Below are positions 1 to 9,061 of a DNA stretch of 64,000 nt, in pieces. Within the stretch, counting starts at the first letter, position 1; the number at the start of each line of letters is the position of its first letter. The notes beneath the pieces are model-generated. The model had not been told where the DNA came from, did not search any database, and worked only from the letters and a program-made list of their open reading frames with translations. Made by a program: the position numbers and the translations under genes. This stretch comes from Planctomycetota bacterium (GTDB lineage: Bacteria; Planctomycetota; Planctomycetia; Pirellulales; Pirellulaceae). The stretch covers positions 396,476 through 460,475 of the forward strand of contig JAPLNI010000057.1 of assembly GCA_026692865.1 (NCBI GenBank), written 5' to 3'.

Positions 1-2
1 AT

Positions 3-1286
3 GCCAAATCAAGTCCTCGGAATCTCGTCTATATCGCTATTTTGAATTTGGTATTATCTGCGAGTGTTGAAAATGCTTTCGGGCAATCGTGGCCCGGAAG
101 CACTGGCCCTATTGCTTCGGTTGTTGGAATGTCTCGTCAACCGTCTGCAATTAGAACGCAAAATTTTATCATCATCTGCTCGGATCCATCCTTTGCTGTG
201 AAGGTTGCTCAAGCCGCCGAAAAGCAACGCAATGATCTCGCGATCTATTGGATAGGACGTCCATTGCCAGCTTGGCCTCAGCCATGTCCGATCACGGTGT
301 CGGCTGCTCCCAACTTAGGAGCTGGTGGTAGCACAACCTTTGTGCCCGGTAATCGAACTATTCGAGATTGGCGTATGAATGTCACGGGTTCTCAGGAGCG
401 GATACTCGACAGCGTTTTACCACACGAGATAACGCATACGGTCCTTGCAACTCATTTCGCTCCTCTCAATAAGACTGTCCCGCGTTGGGCAGATGAAGGA
501 GCGTGTACGACTGTCGAACACGGAAGCGAGCGGTCGAAGCACGACCAGTTCCTTATCCGCTTCTTGTCCTCTGGCCGCGGTATCCCTTTCGCAACCATGT
601 TTACCCTAAAAGACTATCCCTCTGACATCATGCCGCTTTACGCACAAGGATACAGCGTGACAAGTTTCCTGATTGCACAAGGCGGTCCCCAACACTTCGT
701 AAAGTTTTTGGAAGCCGGATTAAGTACAGAAGACTGGGTTGCTGCTACAGAAGCTCATTACGGTTACCCAATGATTGGTAAGCTTCAAACGGCTTGGAAC
801 AAATGGGTCTACGATGGAGGCGGCGATGTTGCTCAGCATACTGCGGATGCTCTCCTGGTTTCGCGTCGATCTGCAACCGCGACTGTTGCAGCAGTAAAGA
901 GTCCTTCCGAACCTCGTTTGATTGGAACTCAACTGCCAACAACGATCGAGCCGATCCGCGTGGCGCCTGTAGCCGCAACAAGCCGCCCAACAGAATCGAT
1001 GCAAGTATCAATACAGAAGTCCACCAATGCTAAGGTGACGAAGTCGCCAGCAGGCGATAGTTGGTACCGAGATCAACTAGATCAAACGAGCCAAGAGCAA
1101 GGAGCAGCCGCCGCTAACAGTCTTGCTTCGCCTGGATCGATTCCAGCTGACCCGCCATCAATGGAAAGCTCATTAAGTGCATCGATTGGTTCTGGGGGTG
1201 CCGAGCAGGCCTTGAAGTTTGATTACGATTACCCTGTCGGCCATCCACAGCCAATTCAGTCTGTCGGGCAATCGTTGTATCGGTAA
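3..1286 (+). CDS. Secreted zinc metallopeptidase-like protein (5' end outside window)
   Basis: The frame is open to the left edge of the window, and the residues before the first possible TTG start (position 42) form the hydrophobic part of a signal peptide ending near AFGQ. The true start therefore lies upstream and this entry is partial. A HEITH motif (the HEXXH zinc-binding signature) occurs around position 425, followed about 25 residues later by RWADEGA, which could supply the third glutamate ligand as in gluzincin/peptidase-MA-like proteins. The C-terminal 130 residues are Ser/Ala/Thr/Pro-rich and look like a disordered tail. It is probably exported. The substrate is unknown. The gene converges on queA with a 60-nt gap. 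Confidence 0.7.
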   Translation, partial: AKSSPRNLVYIAILNLVLSASVENAFGQSWPGSTGPIASVVGMSRQPSAIRTQNFIIICSDPSFAVKVAQAAEKQRNDLAIYWIGRPLPAWPQPCPITVSAAPNLGAGGSTTFVPGNRTIRDWRMNVTGSQERILDSVLPHEITHTVLATHFAPLNKTVPRWADEGACTTVEHGSERSKHDQFLIRFLSSGRGIPFATMFTLKDYPSDIMPLYAQGYSVTSFLIAQGGPQHFVKFLEAGLSTEDWVAATEAHYGYPMIGKLQTAWNKWVYDGGGDVAQHTADALLVSRRSATATVAAVKSPSEPRLIGTQLPTTIEPIRVAPVAATSRPTESMQVSIQKSTNAKVTKSPAGDSWYRDQLDQTSQEQGAAAANSLASPGSIPADPPSMESSLSASIGSGGAEQALKFDYDYPVGHPQPIQSVGQSLYR

Positions 1287-1346
1287 TGGGCTGACCCGAC
1301 AAAACGCCGTGATGATTAAAACACGGGGTCCGAAGACAATCGCTGA

Positions 1347-2435
1347 CTACAGAATCAGCATGCAATCGCCATACGAATAAAACCGGTATCGCTCGGCAAT
1401 TGCTTCTCGATAAGCTTTCATAACAAGCTGATGCCCCGCCAAGGCAGATACTAGAACGATCAAGCTGCTTTTGGGAAGATGGAAGTTCGTAAGTAATCCA
1501 TCGACAGCTTGAAATCGGTGACCTGGCTTGATGAAAATGTCTGTCTCGCCAGACCATTCATCGATGACAAGGTCTGGGGATTGTGTGTTCGCACGTGCTG
1601 CAGCAGTTTCCAGGACACGAACCGAAGTCGTTCCAACTGCTATGATTCTTCCTCGCTCGGCTCGTGTGAGCTGCAAACGTTTTGCGACCGACCCCGTAAT
1701 CTCACCATACTCACTGTGCATTCGGTGTTCATCTAATCGATCAACTTGAATCGGACGAAATGTGCCAATTCCTACGTGCAACGTTACGGCGACAAGGGCC
1801 ATCCCTGCCGAACGCGTACGCTGAATCAATTCGGGAGTGAAATGCAAGCCTGCAGTTGGTGCTGCGACGGACCCTGCAACTCTTGCATACACGGTTTGGT
1901 ATCGCTTTTTATCGTCGTCCACCATTTGACCGTCTCGGATGTACGGTGGAAGCGGAACGCGACCGCAGCGATCCAAAAGCGTGAACCAAGGCTCAGGCGA
2001 TTCAGGCCTCATGAGCATTCGTCCCTGTTCGCCATGTCCTAGGAAAACAAGCCGCCCCTGGTCGCGACCTTCGAGGTCATTGATTGTGATTGTCTCGCCT
2101 ACTTCCATCGATCCGCGCGTCTTACAAAGCATTTCCGCAACGCAAGACTCGTCCTGGCGCAGGAATAACCCTTCCCAACGACCGCCGGTGAGTGTCCGCC
2201 GACCGATAAGGCGAGCTGGAATAACCTTGGAGTCATTCACAACCAGCGTGTCACCCGACTTCAAGTAGTCAGGTAGATCGCGAACGTGGGCATGCTCGAT
2301 AGTTTGTGTATCTCGGTGGATAACCATCATTCGAGAGTCAACGCGCTGCGCCAGTGGTTCTTGTGCGATTAACTCGCGAGGCAATTCAAAGTCGAATTGA
2401 TCGAGCTCACTGGCCGCTGGAGTGCTGGATGACAT
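1347..2435 (-). CDS. queA: S-adenosylmethionine:tRNA ribosyltransferase-isomerase
   Basis: QueA transfers and isomerises the ribosyl part of S-adenosylmethionine onto 7-aminomethyl-7-deazaguanine in tRNA, giving epoxyqueuosine at the wobble base of GUN anticodons. The 362-residue length fits the family. Recognisable blocks are FDFELPRELIAQEPL at the N terminus, the DSRMMVIHR segment, VNDSKVIPARLIGRR, the central GSVAAPTAGLHFT block and the C-terminal LLTNFHLPKSSLIVLVSALAG stretch with SYGDCMLIL at the end. It is cytoplasmic. No other queuosine gene is nearby, so it appears as a lone housekeeping gene, transcribed divergently from the glycosyltransferase. Assignment is firm. Confidence 0.97.
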   Translation of the reverse strand: MSSSTPAASELDQFDFELPRELIAQEPLAQRVDSRMMVIHRDTQTIEHAHVRDLPDYLKSGDTLVVNDSKVIPARLIGRRTLTGGRWEGLFLRQDESCVAEMLCKTRGSMEVGETITINDLEGRDQGRLVFLGHGEQGRMLMRPESPEPWFTLLDRCGRVPLPPYIRDGQMVDDDKKRYQTVYARVAGSVAAPTAGLHFTPELIQRTRSAGMALVAVTLHVGIGTFRPIQVDRLDEHRMHSEYGEITGSVAKRLQLTRAERGRIIAVGTTSVRVLETAAARANTQSPDLVIDEWSGETDIFIKPGHRFQAVDGLLTNFHLPKSSLIVLVSALAGHQLVMKAYREAIAERYRFYSYGDCMLIL

Positions 2436-2735
2436 AAAGGCAAAGCCGAATCTAGTGGTTAATTAGGGAGGGCAAACGATAGCTGAGACGACACCCCAAA
2501 ATTATACCCCAGTGTCCATCTATGTCGACTCGAACGATTTTTAACAATAAAAGGCTCTTCAACACAACGCTGCTACAGTTGTTGGTCTATATTATGCGTA
2601 AGTAAACTTTGTTTTTCGAAGACTTTGATTCATCGGGTAATGCAATCGTTGGATGCTTTGCCAGTGGCCTTTTGCACTCGTATTAGCGACGCGACTAACT
2701 CGTTGAATGCTGTTCTTGTGAAGTTTTGAGATTCA

Positions 2736-3881
2736 ATGCGAATTGATTTGCTGACAACCGAATTGCATGTGGGAGGAGCTGAAAAGTGCTTTGCCAACCT
2801 TGCACGGTTTCTCAAGCAACGTGGGCACTCGGTACGAGTTATCAGCTTGATGCCACGTCCCATCCCTGGCCTGGATTCGCTCGCTAGGTCTATTGAAGAT
2901 CATTCAATACCGGTTGAGTATTTGGGAGTCGAATCCAAATGGCAGATTTGGCAACTCACTAAATCCTTAAAAGCACTCGTTGACGATTCACCTCCGGATA
3001 TTGCCCAATCGTTCCTATTTCACTCGAACGTACTTGCGTCGATGGTTTATCCGCAACACAACATTCCAATCGTTGGTGGCGAGCGTGTTGCAGATCCAAG
3101 GCGATTTCGAGCTTGGGTCACAAAGGCTGCAGTAAAACGAATGGCGAGATTGGTATGTGTTAGCCAGTCTGTCGCTCTTCATTGTGAGCATCGAGAGGGA
3201 ATTACTCGTGACAAGCTGATCGTAATTCCGAATGGGATCGATGTTCGCAGTACGATGCCAGCAAGCGAGATCTCGACCTTCGCACAGCGGCAACTTGCTC
3301 TTCCGCGTTCTACTCCGTGCCTTCTGTTCGTAGGTAGAATCGACTACCAAAAAGGGATCGATGGTCTTGTGTCCCACGCGGACGATTTGCTTAACAAACT
3401 GCCTCAATTTCAAATAATCATAATAGGTGAAGGTCCGCTTCGAAGCGTTCTCCAAACCCAGGCCAGCCAATTACGAAACGAAGCTAGAATCCATTTCGTT
3501 GGCCAGCAGTCCAATGTGCTGGAGTGGATGCGATCAAGTAAGCTCTTGCTACTGCCAAGTCGATATGAAGGAATGCCAAACGTGGTTTTGGAAGCGATGG
3601 CCGTTGGACTTCCAGTCGCCACGACAAGGGCCGAAGGAATTGTGGAAACACTAGGCCCGGCCGCAGAAGATCAATGTGTCTTGATCGACGCGTGGGAAGA
3701 GTGGATCGAGATGGTCGTACGTCTTGCGACCGATCGAGAATTGGCTTCGCGCATCGGCATTGCAAATCGCAAACGTTGCGAAGAATACTTCGACCTCGAC
3801 AACCAACTCTTGCTTTACGAAAAGACCTACCAAGAAGTACTTGATGAACGCGCAAAATCTCGTTTATCAGAACAGAAATAG
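2736..3881 (+). CDS. Glycosyltransferase family 4 (GT-B fold)
   Basis: This is a retaining GT4-type glycosyltransferase of 381 residues with two Rossmann-like halves. The N terminus carries the acceptor-side loop LHVGGAEKCFANLA, typical of GT4 enzymes. The C-terminal half has FVGRIDYQKGID and IIGEGPLR (nucleotide-sugar binding) and the EX7E motif in YEGMPNVVLEAMAVGLP. It has no signal peptide and probably acts on the cytoplasmic face of the membrane in making a polysaccharide or glycolipid. Donor and acceptor cannot be read from the sequence. No other polysaccharide gene is adjacent. The gene is divergent from queA across a 300-nt gap in which I see no clear regulatory structure. Confidence 0.9.
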   Translation: MRIDLLTTELHVGGAEKCFANLARFLKQRGHSVRVISLMPRPIPGLDSLARSIEDHSIPVEYLGVESKWQIWQLTKSLKALVDDSPPDIAQSFLFHSNVLASMVYPQHNIPIVGGERVADPRRFRAWVTKAAVKRMARLVCVSQSVALHCEHREGITRDKLIVIPNGIDVRSTMPASEISTFAQRQLALPRSTPCLLFVGRIDYQKGIDGLVSHADDLLNKLPQFQIIIIGEGPLRSVLQTQASQLRNEARIHFVGQQSNVLEWMRSSKLLLLPSRYEGMPNVVLEAMAVGLPVATTRAEGIVETLGPAAEDQCVLIDAWEEWIEMVVRLATDRELASRIGIANRKRCEEYFDLDNQLLLYEKTYQEVLDERAKSRLSEQK

Positions 3882-3964
3882 AGCTTCGATCCTGAAGGTT
3901 TTTTGCAAAAGCAATGCCACGCAGCAGCGAAGGGACTTCGTCAATGCTGCACAATAAATCCTAA

Positions 3965-3990
3965 GCAGGACAGGCATCAATGCGTCCTGC
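3965..3990. terminator. Candidate bidirectional terminator hairpin
   Basis: GCAGGAC (3965-3971) pairs with GTCCTGC (3984-3990) around a 12-nt loop, between two convergent genes. There is no long T-run, so strength is uncertain. Confidence 0.4.
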
Positions 3991-4011
3991 CTAACCGGAA
4001 CAAAAGCCCTG

Positions 4012-5097
4012 TTATGCAGGGGTGTGCTTGAACTTTCGTGGTCGACCATTTGGAAGCCACTCGATCACGTAAAGATCCCCGGCAGAATCGAGCGTGAGAG
4101 CGTGCGGAGTCGCAAACACTTCAGGATGAAGGTCGATTTCTTCCTTCTTGATACCTTTTCCGTCGCCCAAATGAGCTACTACCTTATCGTCACGATCCAG
4201 GACGGTTACTCGTGCACTCAGTTCGGGGATAAACAAATAGCCATCGTGTTCATAAAAGCAACAGGGTGCTCGTAAGTCACTGATGGTTCTACGATACTCG
4301 AGATCGAGCGAATAGATTTCAATTCGACCGTTTGAACGATCAGCGATATAAACCTCCGGCTCTTTCGCTTGAGTTCGAATCCAAACGCCGTGGCAAGTTT
4401 TAAACTGCCCATGTTCTTTGCCTGGGCCGCCTATCGTTTTGATGTGCGTAAAGTTCTTATCAAACCGAGAAACTCTTTGGCTGCCATAACCATCGACGAT
4501 GTAGATATCGCCGTTAGGTGCGACGGCTACATCGGTAGGATTGGTGAAATCGAAAGGCTGCGAGTTACTAGTAGCGGCTACGTTCTTTCCGAGTTCGTAA
4601 AGAACCTTACCATGCATATCGGTTTTATAAACTCTCGCCCCCTCGCCTTTCTCTTTATTTACATTCTCGGTGAAGTACAAGAATTCATCGTTGCCTTCTT
4701 TACTTACATAAAGACCATGCGCTGTTGCTTTGACTTGGCCAGTTGTGAAATTAACTTTCTCTGCAAAATCGTTACTCCAAGTTTCCAGCAGCTCGCCGGA
4801 GCGACTAAAGATCGCGATGCACGGGCTTTCCGAGCGTGACGTGACAAAGATCCGATCTTTGGAATCAACAGCAACCGCACAACCAAAACCGTAACTCATG
4901 CCAGCAGGCAATCGGCCCCAATTTTCATCGAGCGTGTAAGTCCAATGCCCGGAGCCGATCGTAACCGGTTTAACTTTCGATTCGGCCATTGCCGAGCTTG
5001 AAACGGTCATCGACGCGCTCGCGATGGCTGCCCCTGAATACTTTAAAAAGTTACGACGCGATTCACGGTGAGGGAAGAGGGTTTTCGAATTGGTCAT
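4012..5097 (-). CDS. Twin-arginine-exported NHL/6-bladed beta-propeller protein
   Basis: The protein carries a twin-arginine-like signal (SRRNFLKYSGAAIASAS, cleavage after SAMA) followed by repeated YWTN/NHL-like blades such as PTDVAVAPNGDIYIVDGYGS and a closing PHALTLDSAGDLYVIEW. This is the pattern of NHL-repeat or peptidyl-alpha-hydroxyglycine lyase-like propellers. It probably acts in the periplasm. The ligand or reaction is unknown. I place the start at the ATG at 5097 (MTNSKTLFPHRES). The frame extends 15 codons further to 5142, but that would put extra residues before a normal Tat signal. It is a lone gene convergent with the glycosyltransferase. Confidence 0.8.
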   Translation of the reverse strand: MTNSKTLFPHRESRRNFLKYSGAAIASASMTVSSSAMAESKVKPVTIGSGHWTYTLDENWGRLPAGMSYGFGCAVAVDSKDRIFVTSRSESPCIAIFSRSGELLETWSNDFAEKVNFTTGQVKATAHGLYVSKEGNDEFLYFTENVNKEKGEGARVYKTDMHGKVLYELGKNVAATSNSQPFDFTNPTDVAVAPNGDIYIVDGYGSQRVSRFDKNFTHIKTIGGPGKEHGQFKTCHGVWIRTQAKEPEVYIADRSNGRIEIYSLDLEYRRTISDLRAPCCFYEHDGYLFIPELSARVTVLDRDDKVVAHLGDGKGIKKEEIDLHPEVFATPHALTLDSAGDLYVIEWLPNGRPRKFKHTPA

Positions 5098-5271
5098 TGG
5101 CTGGTCCTTGAGTGGAGAAAGTGAGGAAGGCAGGCTGATCATTTACGATTATACCAGTCTACAGTTTATCAAATTGCAACCCGCTCCAACGCATTCGGCG
5201 AATGGAAGATGCGTTTTCATCAGCGTAGCATGACTTATTAGATCTAGAAAATCCGAACCAGGCGAAAGAAC

Positions 5272-6372
5272 TTAAGCTGGTAGCATTGAAATGCAATCAG
5301 AAGCAAGTTGGCGAGGATGTGGCGTGATTGCTCTTGCCGGTAAAGTTGTCAGGACAACACACACACGGTCTCGTACCGGATCTGCCCAAGCGATCGTTCC
5401 AGTGGATCCCGTGTGACCAAAAGTTTGCGGCGAGCAATTCTTACAGCTTGCTGACATTTCAGAGTCGAAACCGAGTCCTCGCGATTCCAAATTCGGTGGG
5501 TTGTGATTCTGAGTCATCAGCCGAGCAACTTCAGGCTTGAAGATCGAGTGAAACGGCTTCATGAATTCATCGAGAAAACGCGCTACATCAGGAGCGGACG
5601 CTTGAACACCACCCCAAGGAGCTCCGAGCTCTCTCCAATAATTGCTGTTCCAATCCCAAAGCTTTGAATCGGGATCGCCACCGCCAGACTCGATTGCGGC
5701 ATACTCGACTTGGCATGGCATCGTTTGTCCAGTTTGAAACTTCCCGACACCCAGAGCGCTATGGTTCATCCCAAGCGGCTTAAGAATGGACTGATCTACG
5801 AATTGCTTGATTTCAGTACCGGAGAGATGCTGAGCAATCTCTGCGGCAAGCATAATACCCATGCTTGAGTATTCGTAACTCGTGCCAGGTTCAAACCCTA
5901 AGGGAAGGCGAAACGTGCCTTCGACGAAATCTTTTAATGGCGCATGAGATTGTCGCAAACGAGCGTTCTCAGGTAGTTGATCGGGAAGCCCTGATGTGTG
6001 CGTTAGCAAATGCTTGATCGTAACTCGTTCTCGTCCATTGCCATCGAACTGCGGAAGGAATTTTTTGACAGGATCGTTTAACCCGAACAAACTCTTTTCA
6101 TAAAGAGTCATCAATGCAGCGATAACGATCGGCTTCGAGATTGACCCCAATAGAAATGCGGAATCGACTGACTTTGCATCACCAAAAGGACGCGTAAAAA
6201 TTGTCTTGCCATCACGAACATAAAGAACCGCTCCTCGAACTTGTCCGGACGCCGATGCACGATCAAGAATCCTTGCAGCCTCCTCAAACTTGTTCTCCTG
6301 CGACGACGCGAATAGCGGCCCAGTAATGATAGCACCTAAACCATAACCAAGAAATGTTCTTCGATTGCTCAT
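5272..6372 (-). CDS. Serine hydrolase, beta-lactamase class C / penicillin-binding-protein-like
   Basis: This is a serine hydrolase of the class C beta-lactamase/DD-peptidase superfamily. The nucleophile motif SISK lies in FLLGSISKPIV, the second catalytic motif is the YSS in YEYSSMG, and the third box is GHTGSTG near the C terminus. The N terminus NRRTFLGYGLGAI is twin-arginine-like, so the protein is probably exported. The start is set at the ATG at 6372; an ATG three codons upstream (6381) is possible. The natural substrate cannot be read: this superfamily includes esterases, D-aminopeptidases and beta-lactamases, and resistance should not be inferred. It is divergent from the PAS-AraC regulator. 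Confidence 0.88.
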   Translation of the reverse strand: MSNRRTFLGYGLGAIITGPLFASSQENKFEEAARILDRASASGQVRGAVLYVRDGKTIFTRPFGDAKSVDSAFLLGSISKPIVIAALMTLYEKSLFGLNDPVKKFLPQFDGNGRERVTIKHLLTHTSGLPDQLPENARLRQSHAPLKDFVEGTFRLPLGFEPGTSYEYSSMGIMLAAEIAQHLSGTEIKQFVDQSILKPLGMNHSALGVGKFQTGQTMPCQVEYAAIESGGGDPDSKLWDWNSNYWRELGAPWGGVQASAPDVARFLDEFMKPFHSIFKPEVARLMTQNHNPPNLESRGLGFDSEMSASCKNCSPQTFGHTGSTGTIAWADPVRDRVCVVLTTLPARAITPHPRQLASDCISMLPA

Positions 6373-6438
6373 AGATCCCATTATACCATCTCTCTTGGGT
6401 TGGCTGCCTCAGCGACAAAGTACATTCCCATTTCGGGG

Positions 6439-6521
6439 TAGCTAAACTCGTAAGATTTCAGACTTCTGAGGAAACTGAAGCAAGGGATACTGTCTTCAGA
6501 TGTCTTACGACATCTGCTACG
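6439..6521. repeat. Dispersed intergenic repeat, long form, copy A
   Basis: An ~83-nt element. It begins with TAGCTAAACTCGTAAGATTT (6439-6458) and ends with the palindrome CAGATGTC-TTAC-GACATCTG (6497-6516) followed by CTACG. The 8-bp stem is perfect. Copy B at 8979-9061 has the same two boxes with nearly the same spacing. It lies between two divergent genes. Confidence 0.7.
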
Positions 6522-6539
6522 AACAAGGATTGCGTCGCC

Positions 6540-6569
6540 TTGCAGAAACATTGTAATGTTTTGTATAAT
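6540..6569 (+). promoter_or_regulatory. Sigma70-type promoter placing transcription start at the regulator's ATG
   Basis: TTGCAG (6540-6545), an 18-nt spacer and a perfect TATAAT (6564-6569). The expected transcription start is about 7 nt downstream, at the A of the ATG at 6576, which would make the mRNA leaderless. No Shine-Dalgarno sequence is present. Confidence 0.55.
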
Positions 6570-6575
6570 TCACGC

Positions 6576-7364
6576 ATGAACGAATTTTCGAACGAAACCA
6601 TGATTTGGCGCAATAGCGTTTTCGAAACGTTAGCGAACCCGCTCGCCCTTTTGGATTTGTTCGACTTTCTTCCTCAAGTCTACATGTATGTGAAGGCAGC
6701 CGACGGGCGTTATCTTCGTGTGAATCATGTATTCTGTCGTGTCGTTGGAGTCGAATCGGAAGCCGAGGTCATCGGGCAAACTGATTTTGATTTTTTTCCA
6801 CCAGCAGTAGCGAGCCAGTACGTTGAAGAAGATCGCCGAGTCATCAAAGCAGCCAAGCCTTTAAAAGATCAGGTTTGGTTGGTTCCTGATAGTAACGGCG
6901 TTCCTCAGATTTATACATGCAACAAAATCCCGCTTTTTGACAAATCGCGAAAAGTCATTGCCATCGCTGGGGTTAAACGTCCGTACGAACACCCCGAATC
7001 GGCGTCGGTTGGGCATGGAAGATTGCTGAATGTCGTTCGATATGTGACCGCAAACTATGGAGAACAAATTTCGATCGCAGACTTGGCCGCGCAAGCTCAT
7101 CTTTCGTTAAGTCAGCTTCGCCGCGAGTTCTCGCGACTCTTCGGTATTACACCAAACAAATACATTCGAGAAGTTCGTGTTGGGGTTGCGCGGCATCTCT
7201 TGGAATCGACCCAGGTACCGATCTCTCAGATAGCGGCCAACGCAGGCTTTTATGACCAAAGCCACTTTTCAAAGGAATTCAAGTTATCAACGGGGCTGAC
7301 ACCGAGACTGTACCGTGCAACATTTAGCCCATTCTCAGATAAACAACCACCCAACGACGAGTAA
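6576..7364 (+). CDS. PAS-domain AraC-family transcriptional regulator
   Basis: The N-terminal part (about residues 25-120) is a PAS fold: LPQVYMYVKAADGRYLRVN, then VIGQTDFDFFPP and a VPQIYTCNKIPLFD strand. The C-terminal 100 residues are an AraC-type double helix-turn-helix: ISIADLAAQAHLSLSQLRRE followed by PISQIAANAGFYDQSHFSKE and a final GLTPRLYR. It is a cytoplasmic one-component regulator that would sense a small molecule through the PAS domain and bind DNA. The start is the ATG at 6576, set by the promoter just upstream; an in-frame TTG at 6540 would overlap that promoter. The LamG-like gene downstream on the same strand and the divergent serine hydrolase are plausible targets, by position only. 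Confidence 0.9.
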   Translation: MNEFSNETMIWRNSVFETLANPLALLDLFDFLPQVYMYVKAADGRYLRVNHVFCRVVGVESEAEVIGQTDFDFFPPAVASQYVEEDRRVIKAAKPLKDQVWLVPDSNGVPQIYTCNKIPLFDKSRKVIAIAGVKRPYEHPESASVGHGRLLNVVRYVTANYGEQISIADLAAQAHLSLSQLRREFSRLFGITPNKYIREVRVGVARHLLESTQVPISQIAANAGFYDQSHFSKEFKLSTGLTPRLYRATFSPFSDKQPPNDE

Positions 7365-7394
7365 CGCTGGGGCGATGACACTCGGAGATAAATC

Positions 7395-7525
7395 AGCCCG
7401 AGGCGCTAGCAAGCGGGGCACAATAGTCTGGATTTTGAGCCGCCGACGTTAGCCGCATCGTTGGACGTTGCAGTGCAAGTGGGAAGGTTGTCGTTTGAAC
7501 ACGGCTAACGCAAGAGGCTCAAAAT
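7395..7525. repeat. Inverted-repeat element between regulator and LamG gene
   Basis: Outer arms ATTTTGAGCC...GTTAGCCG (7432-7455) and CGGCTAAC...GGCTCAAAAT (7502-7525) are complementary over 18 of 24 positions and enclose a 46-nt loop. Just upstream AGCCCGAGGCGCTAGC-AAGCGGGG (7395-7418) resembles 24814-24835. No ORF lies inside. Confidence 0.55.
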
Positions 7526-7586
7526 GCCACTCGTTTGAACGATAGCTGAAGACATTGCCGCTTCAAACATCGATTTTGCAATGTTG

Positions 7587-7592
7587 TATAAT
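7587..7592 (+). promoter_or_regulatory. -10 box TATAAT upstream of the LamG-like gene
   Basis: A perfect TATAAT in the context ATGTTGTATAATGTGCGCAT, resembling the box before the PAS-AraC gene (GTTTTGTATAATTCACGCAT). No convincing -35 at standard spacing. The LamG start is about 100 nt downstream. Confidence 0.35.
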
Positions 7593-7694
7593 GTGCGCAT
7601 CTGTTGGTACAATTCGCGCACGCCGAATGAGCTGTCTACAGACAACAATACAAACGTTTTTGAATACATCCGCTCCAACTGCAAAGTTATTTCA

Positions 7695-8951
7695 ATGGTG
7701 ATAGCCCGAATTGTTCTCCTACTTGCTTTAACTGAAACTGTTTCATGGGCGTCAGAACCGGTAAACGAGAAAGTCGACGCCGTGATGGGGACTTCCGGTT
7801 GCGTTGCGTTCTGGGACTTTGTAAAGCGTGAGCCCGATGGGGCGCGTCGATTCGTCGCTCACGTTCCACAAGGGGCAAGTAATAGCTACGCGTTGGATGC
7901 AGCTAATTACATCAAAGAATACTGGGGAGAGGGGCGCGATGCCAGTTACGCTGATTTTCCGCTTCTCGGACGAGGGCCATTTGGTCAAGCTATCCAGATC
8001 CAGAAAGAAGAAGACGCTACCTTTCGACCATTCCTGTTTGTTCCGCGACAACGTTTACATGACTCGCCGCTGGACATCAAAGGGCAAGACAAATCGGTCA
8101 CGGTTGTGGTCTGGGCTATTCGCGAGAGCGGCAATCACGCGCTTGCGGGAATCTGGCATGAAGGTACGGATTTGAAGCAGAAGGAAACTTCAAGAATTCA
8201 AAAGATTGAACGTGGACAAAGACAATACGCTCTCTTCGCAGGACTAAATAAAGAAGGAAGTGCTTGTGGCCATGTGTCGGAGAACGGTGCAAACTCCTTC
8301 TTGAATCGATACGCACTTCATAAGTGCAACTCAGCAGCGGCATCCCCTAAGATACCAGCAGACTCGCCTGCGGATGTGATTGACAAATCCTGGCAATGCT
8401 TTGCTATGACCTTTGATCATCAAAAGGATGAATTGACGGGTTGGTTGGACGGTCAATCGGGCGACCGATGGTTAGACAATCCCAAGAGCGACAACTTGAT
8501 ATCGTTTGCTTGCAACGCGTGGCTTCAGGGCCATTTGTATCAACAACCAGGCATTCAAGATCGCGAAGATTCCAACTTTCCAAAAGACCAATTTTACAAT
8601 CCGCCGGAAGACAATCCAATCTCGGTACAGATGCTCAGCGAGTCTGATGTCGAGCGAGTTGAACTGCGAGAATATCGTTATACAAAAGTAAAGACGACTC
8701 AGCAGAAGGGGGCAGACGGTAAGTGGGCTGTATTGGATCGCGACCTTGTCTCGCTGCGACTGAACCCTTGGTGGTATCCGCATGACATCTATACACCATC
8801 GGACAATCAATCAGGTGGCCCGTTTACGATCGGACGCGTTATCCATAGCTCGAGAAGTGTCGGCTTTACCGGCTGGATCGGTGGCGTGGCGGTTTTTGAC
8901 CGAGCGTTGAATGCTAAAGAACTTGCATCCCTCGCAGATCTTCAACAGTAG
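7695..8951 (+). CDS. Secreted LamG/concanavalin-like domain protein
   Basis: The protein starts with a Sec-type signal (MVIARIVLLLALTETVSWAS). The body has features of a concanavalin A-like jelly roll: CVAFWDFVKREPDG near the N terminus, DKSVTVVVWAIRESGNHALAGIWHEG in the middle and GFTGWIGGVAVFDRALNAKEL at the end, which is the usual closing strand of LamG domains in planctomycete proteins. It probably binds glycans or other ligands outside the cytoplasm; no catalytic motif is evident. The ATG at 7695 is chosen because the signal peptide begins there; the frame continues upstream to 7581, which overlaps the -10 box. It may be a target of the upstream PAS-AraC regulator. Confidence 0.75.
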   Translation: MVIARIVLLLALTETVSWASEPVNEKVDAVMGTSGCVAFWDFVKREPDGARRFVAHVPQGASNSYALDAANYIKEYWGEGRDASYADFPLLGRGPFGQAIQIQKEEDATFRPFLFVPRQRLHDSPLDIKGQDKSVTVVVWAIRESGNHALAGIWHEGTDLKQKETSRIQKIERGQRQYALFAGLNKEGSACGHVSENGANSFLNRYALHKCNSAAASPKIPADSPADVIDKSWQCFAMTFDHQKDELTGWLDGQSGDRWLDNPKSDNLISFACNAWLQGHLYQQPGIQDREDSNFPKDQFYNPPEDNPISVQMLSESDVERVELREYRYTKVKTTQQKGADGKWAVLDRDLVSLRLNPWWYPHDIYTPSDNQSGGPFTIGRVIHSSRSVGFTGWIGGVAVFDRALNAKELASLADLQQ

Positions 8952-8978
8952 TGCTTTACCCAATATATAAAATTTCGA

Positions 8979-9061
8979 TAGCTGAACTCGTAAGAATTTA
9001 GTAGTCGCGTAAGATACTGTTGAAACCTGCATTCTTCAGACGTCATACGACATCTGCTACG
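8979..9061. repeat. Dispersed intergenic repeat, long form, copy B
   Basis: TAGCTGAACTCGTAAGAATT begins at 8979 and the palindrome CAGACGTC-ATAC-GACATCTG (one stem mismatch) lies at 9037-9056, followed by CTACG. Same architecture as copy A at 6439-6521. It sits between the LamG gene and the DAHP synthase gene. Confidence 0.7.

Noticed and set aside
3015..3470. 151-codon minus-strand ORF within the glycosyltransferase gene
   Set aside because: Fully antisense to conserved GT4 sequence, with no plausible family features.
5272..6372. Calling the two serine hydrolases beta-lactamases conferring resistance
   Set aside because: The SxxK, YSS/YSD and HTG/HGG motifs are shared with esterases and D-peptidases, and neither gene has a resistance-type context.
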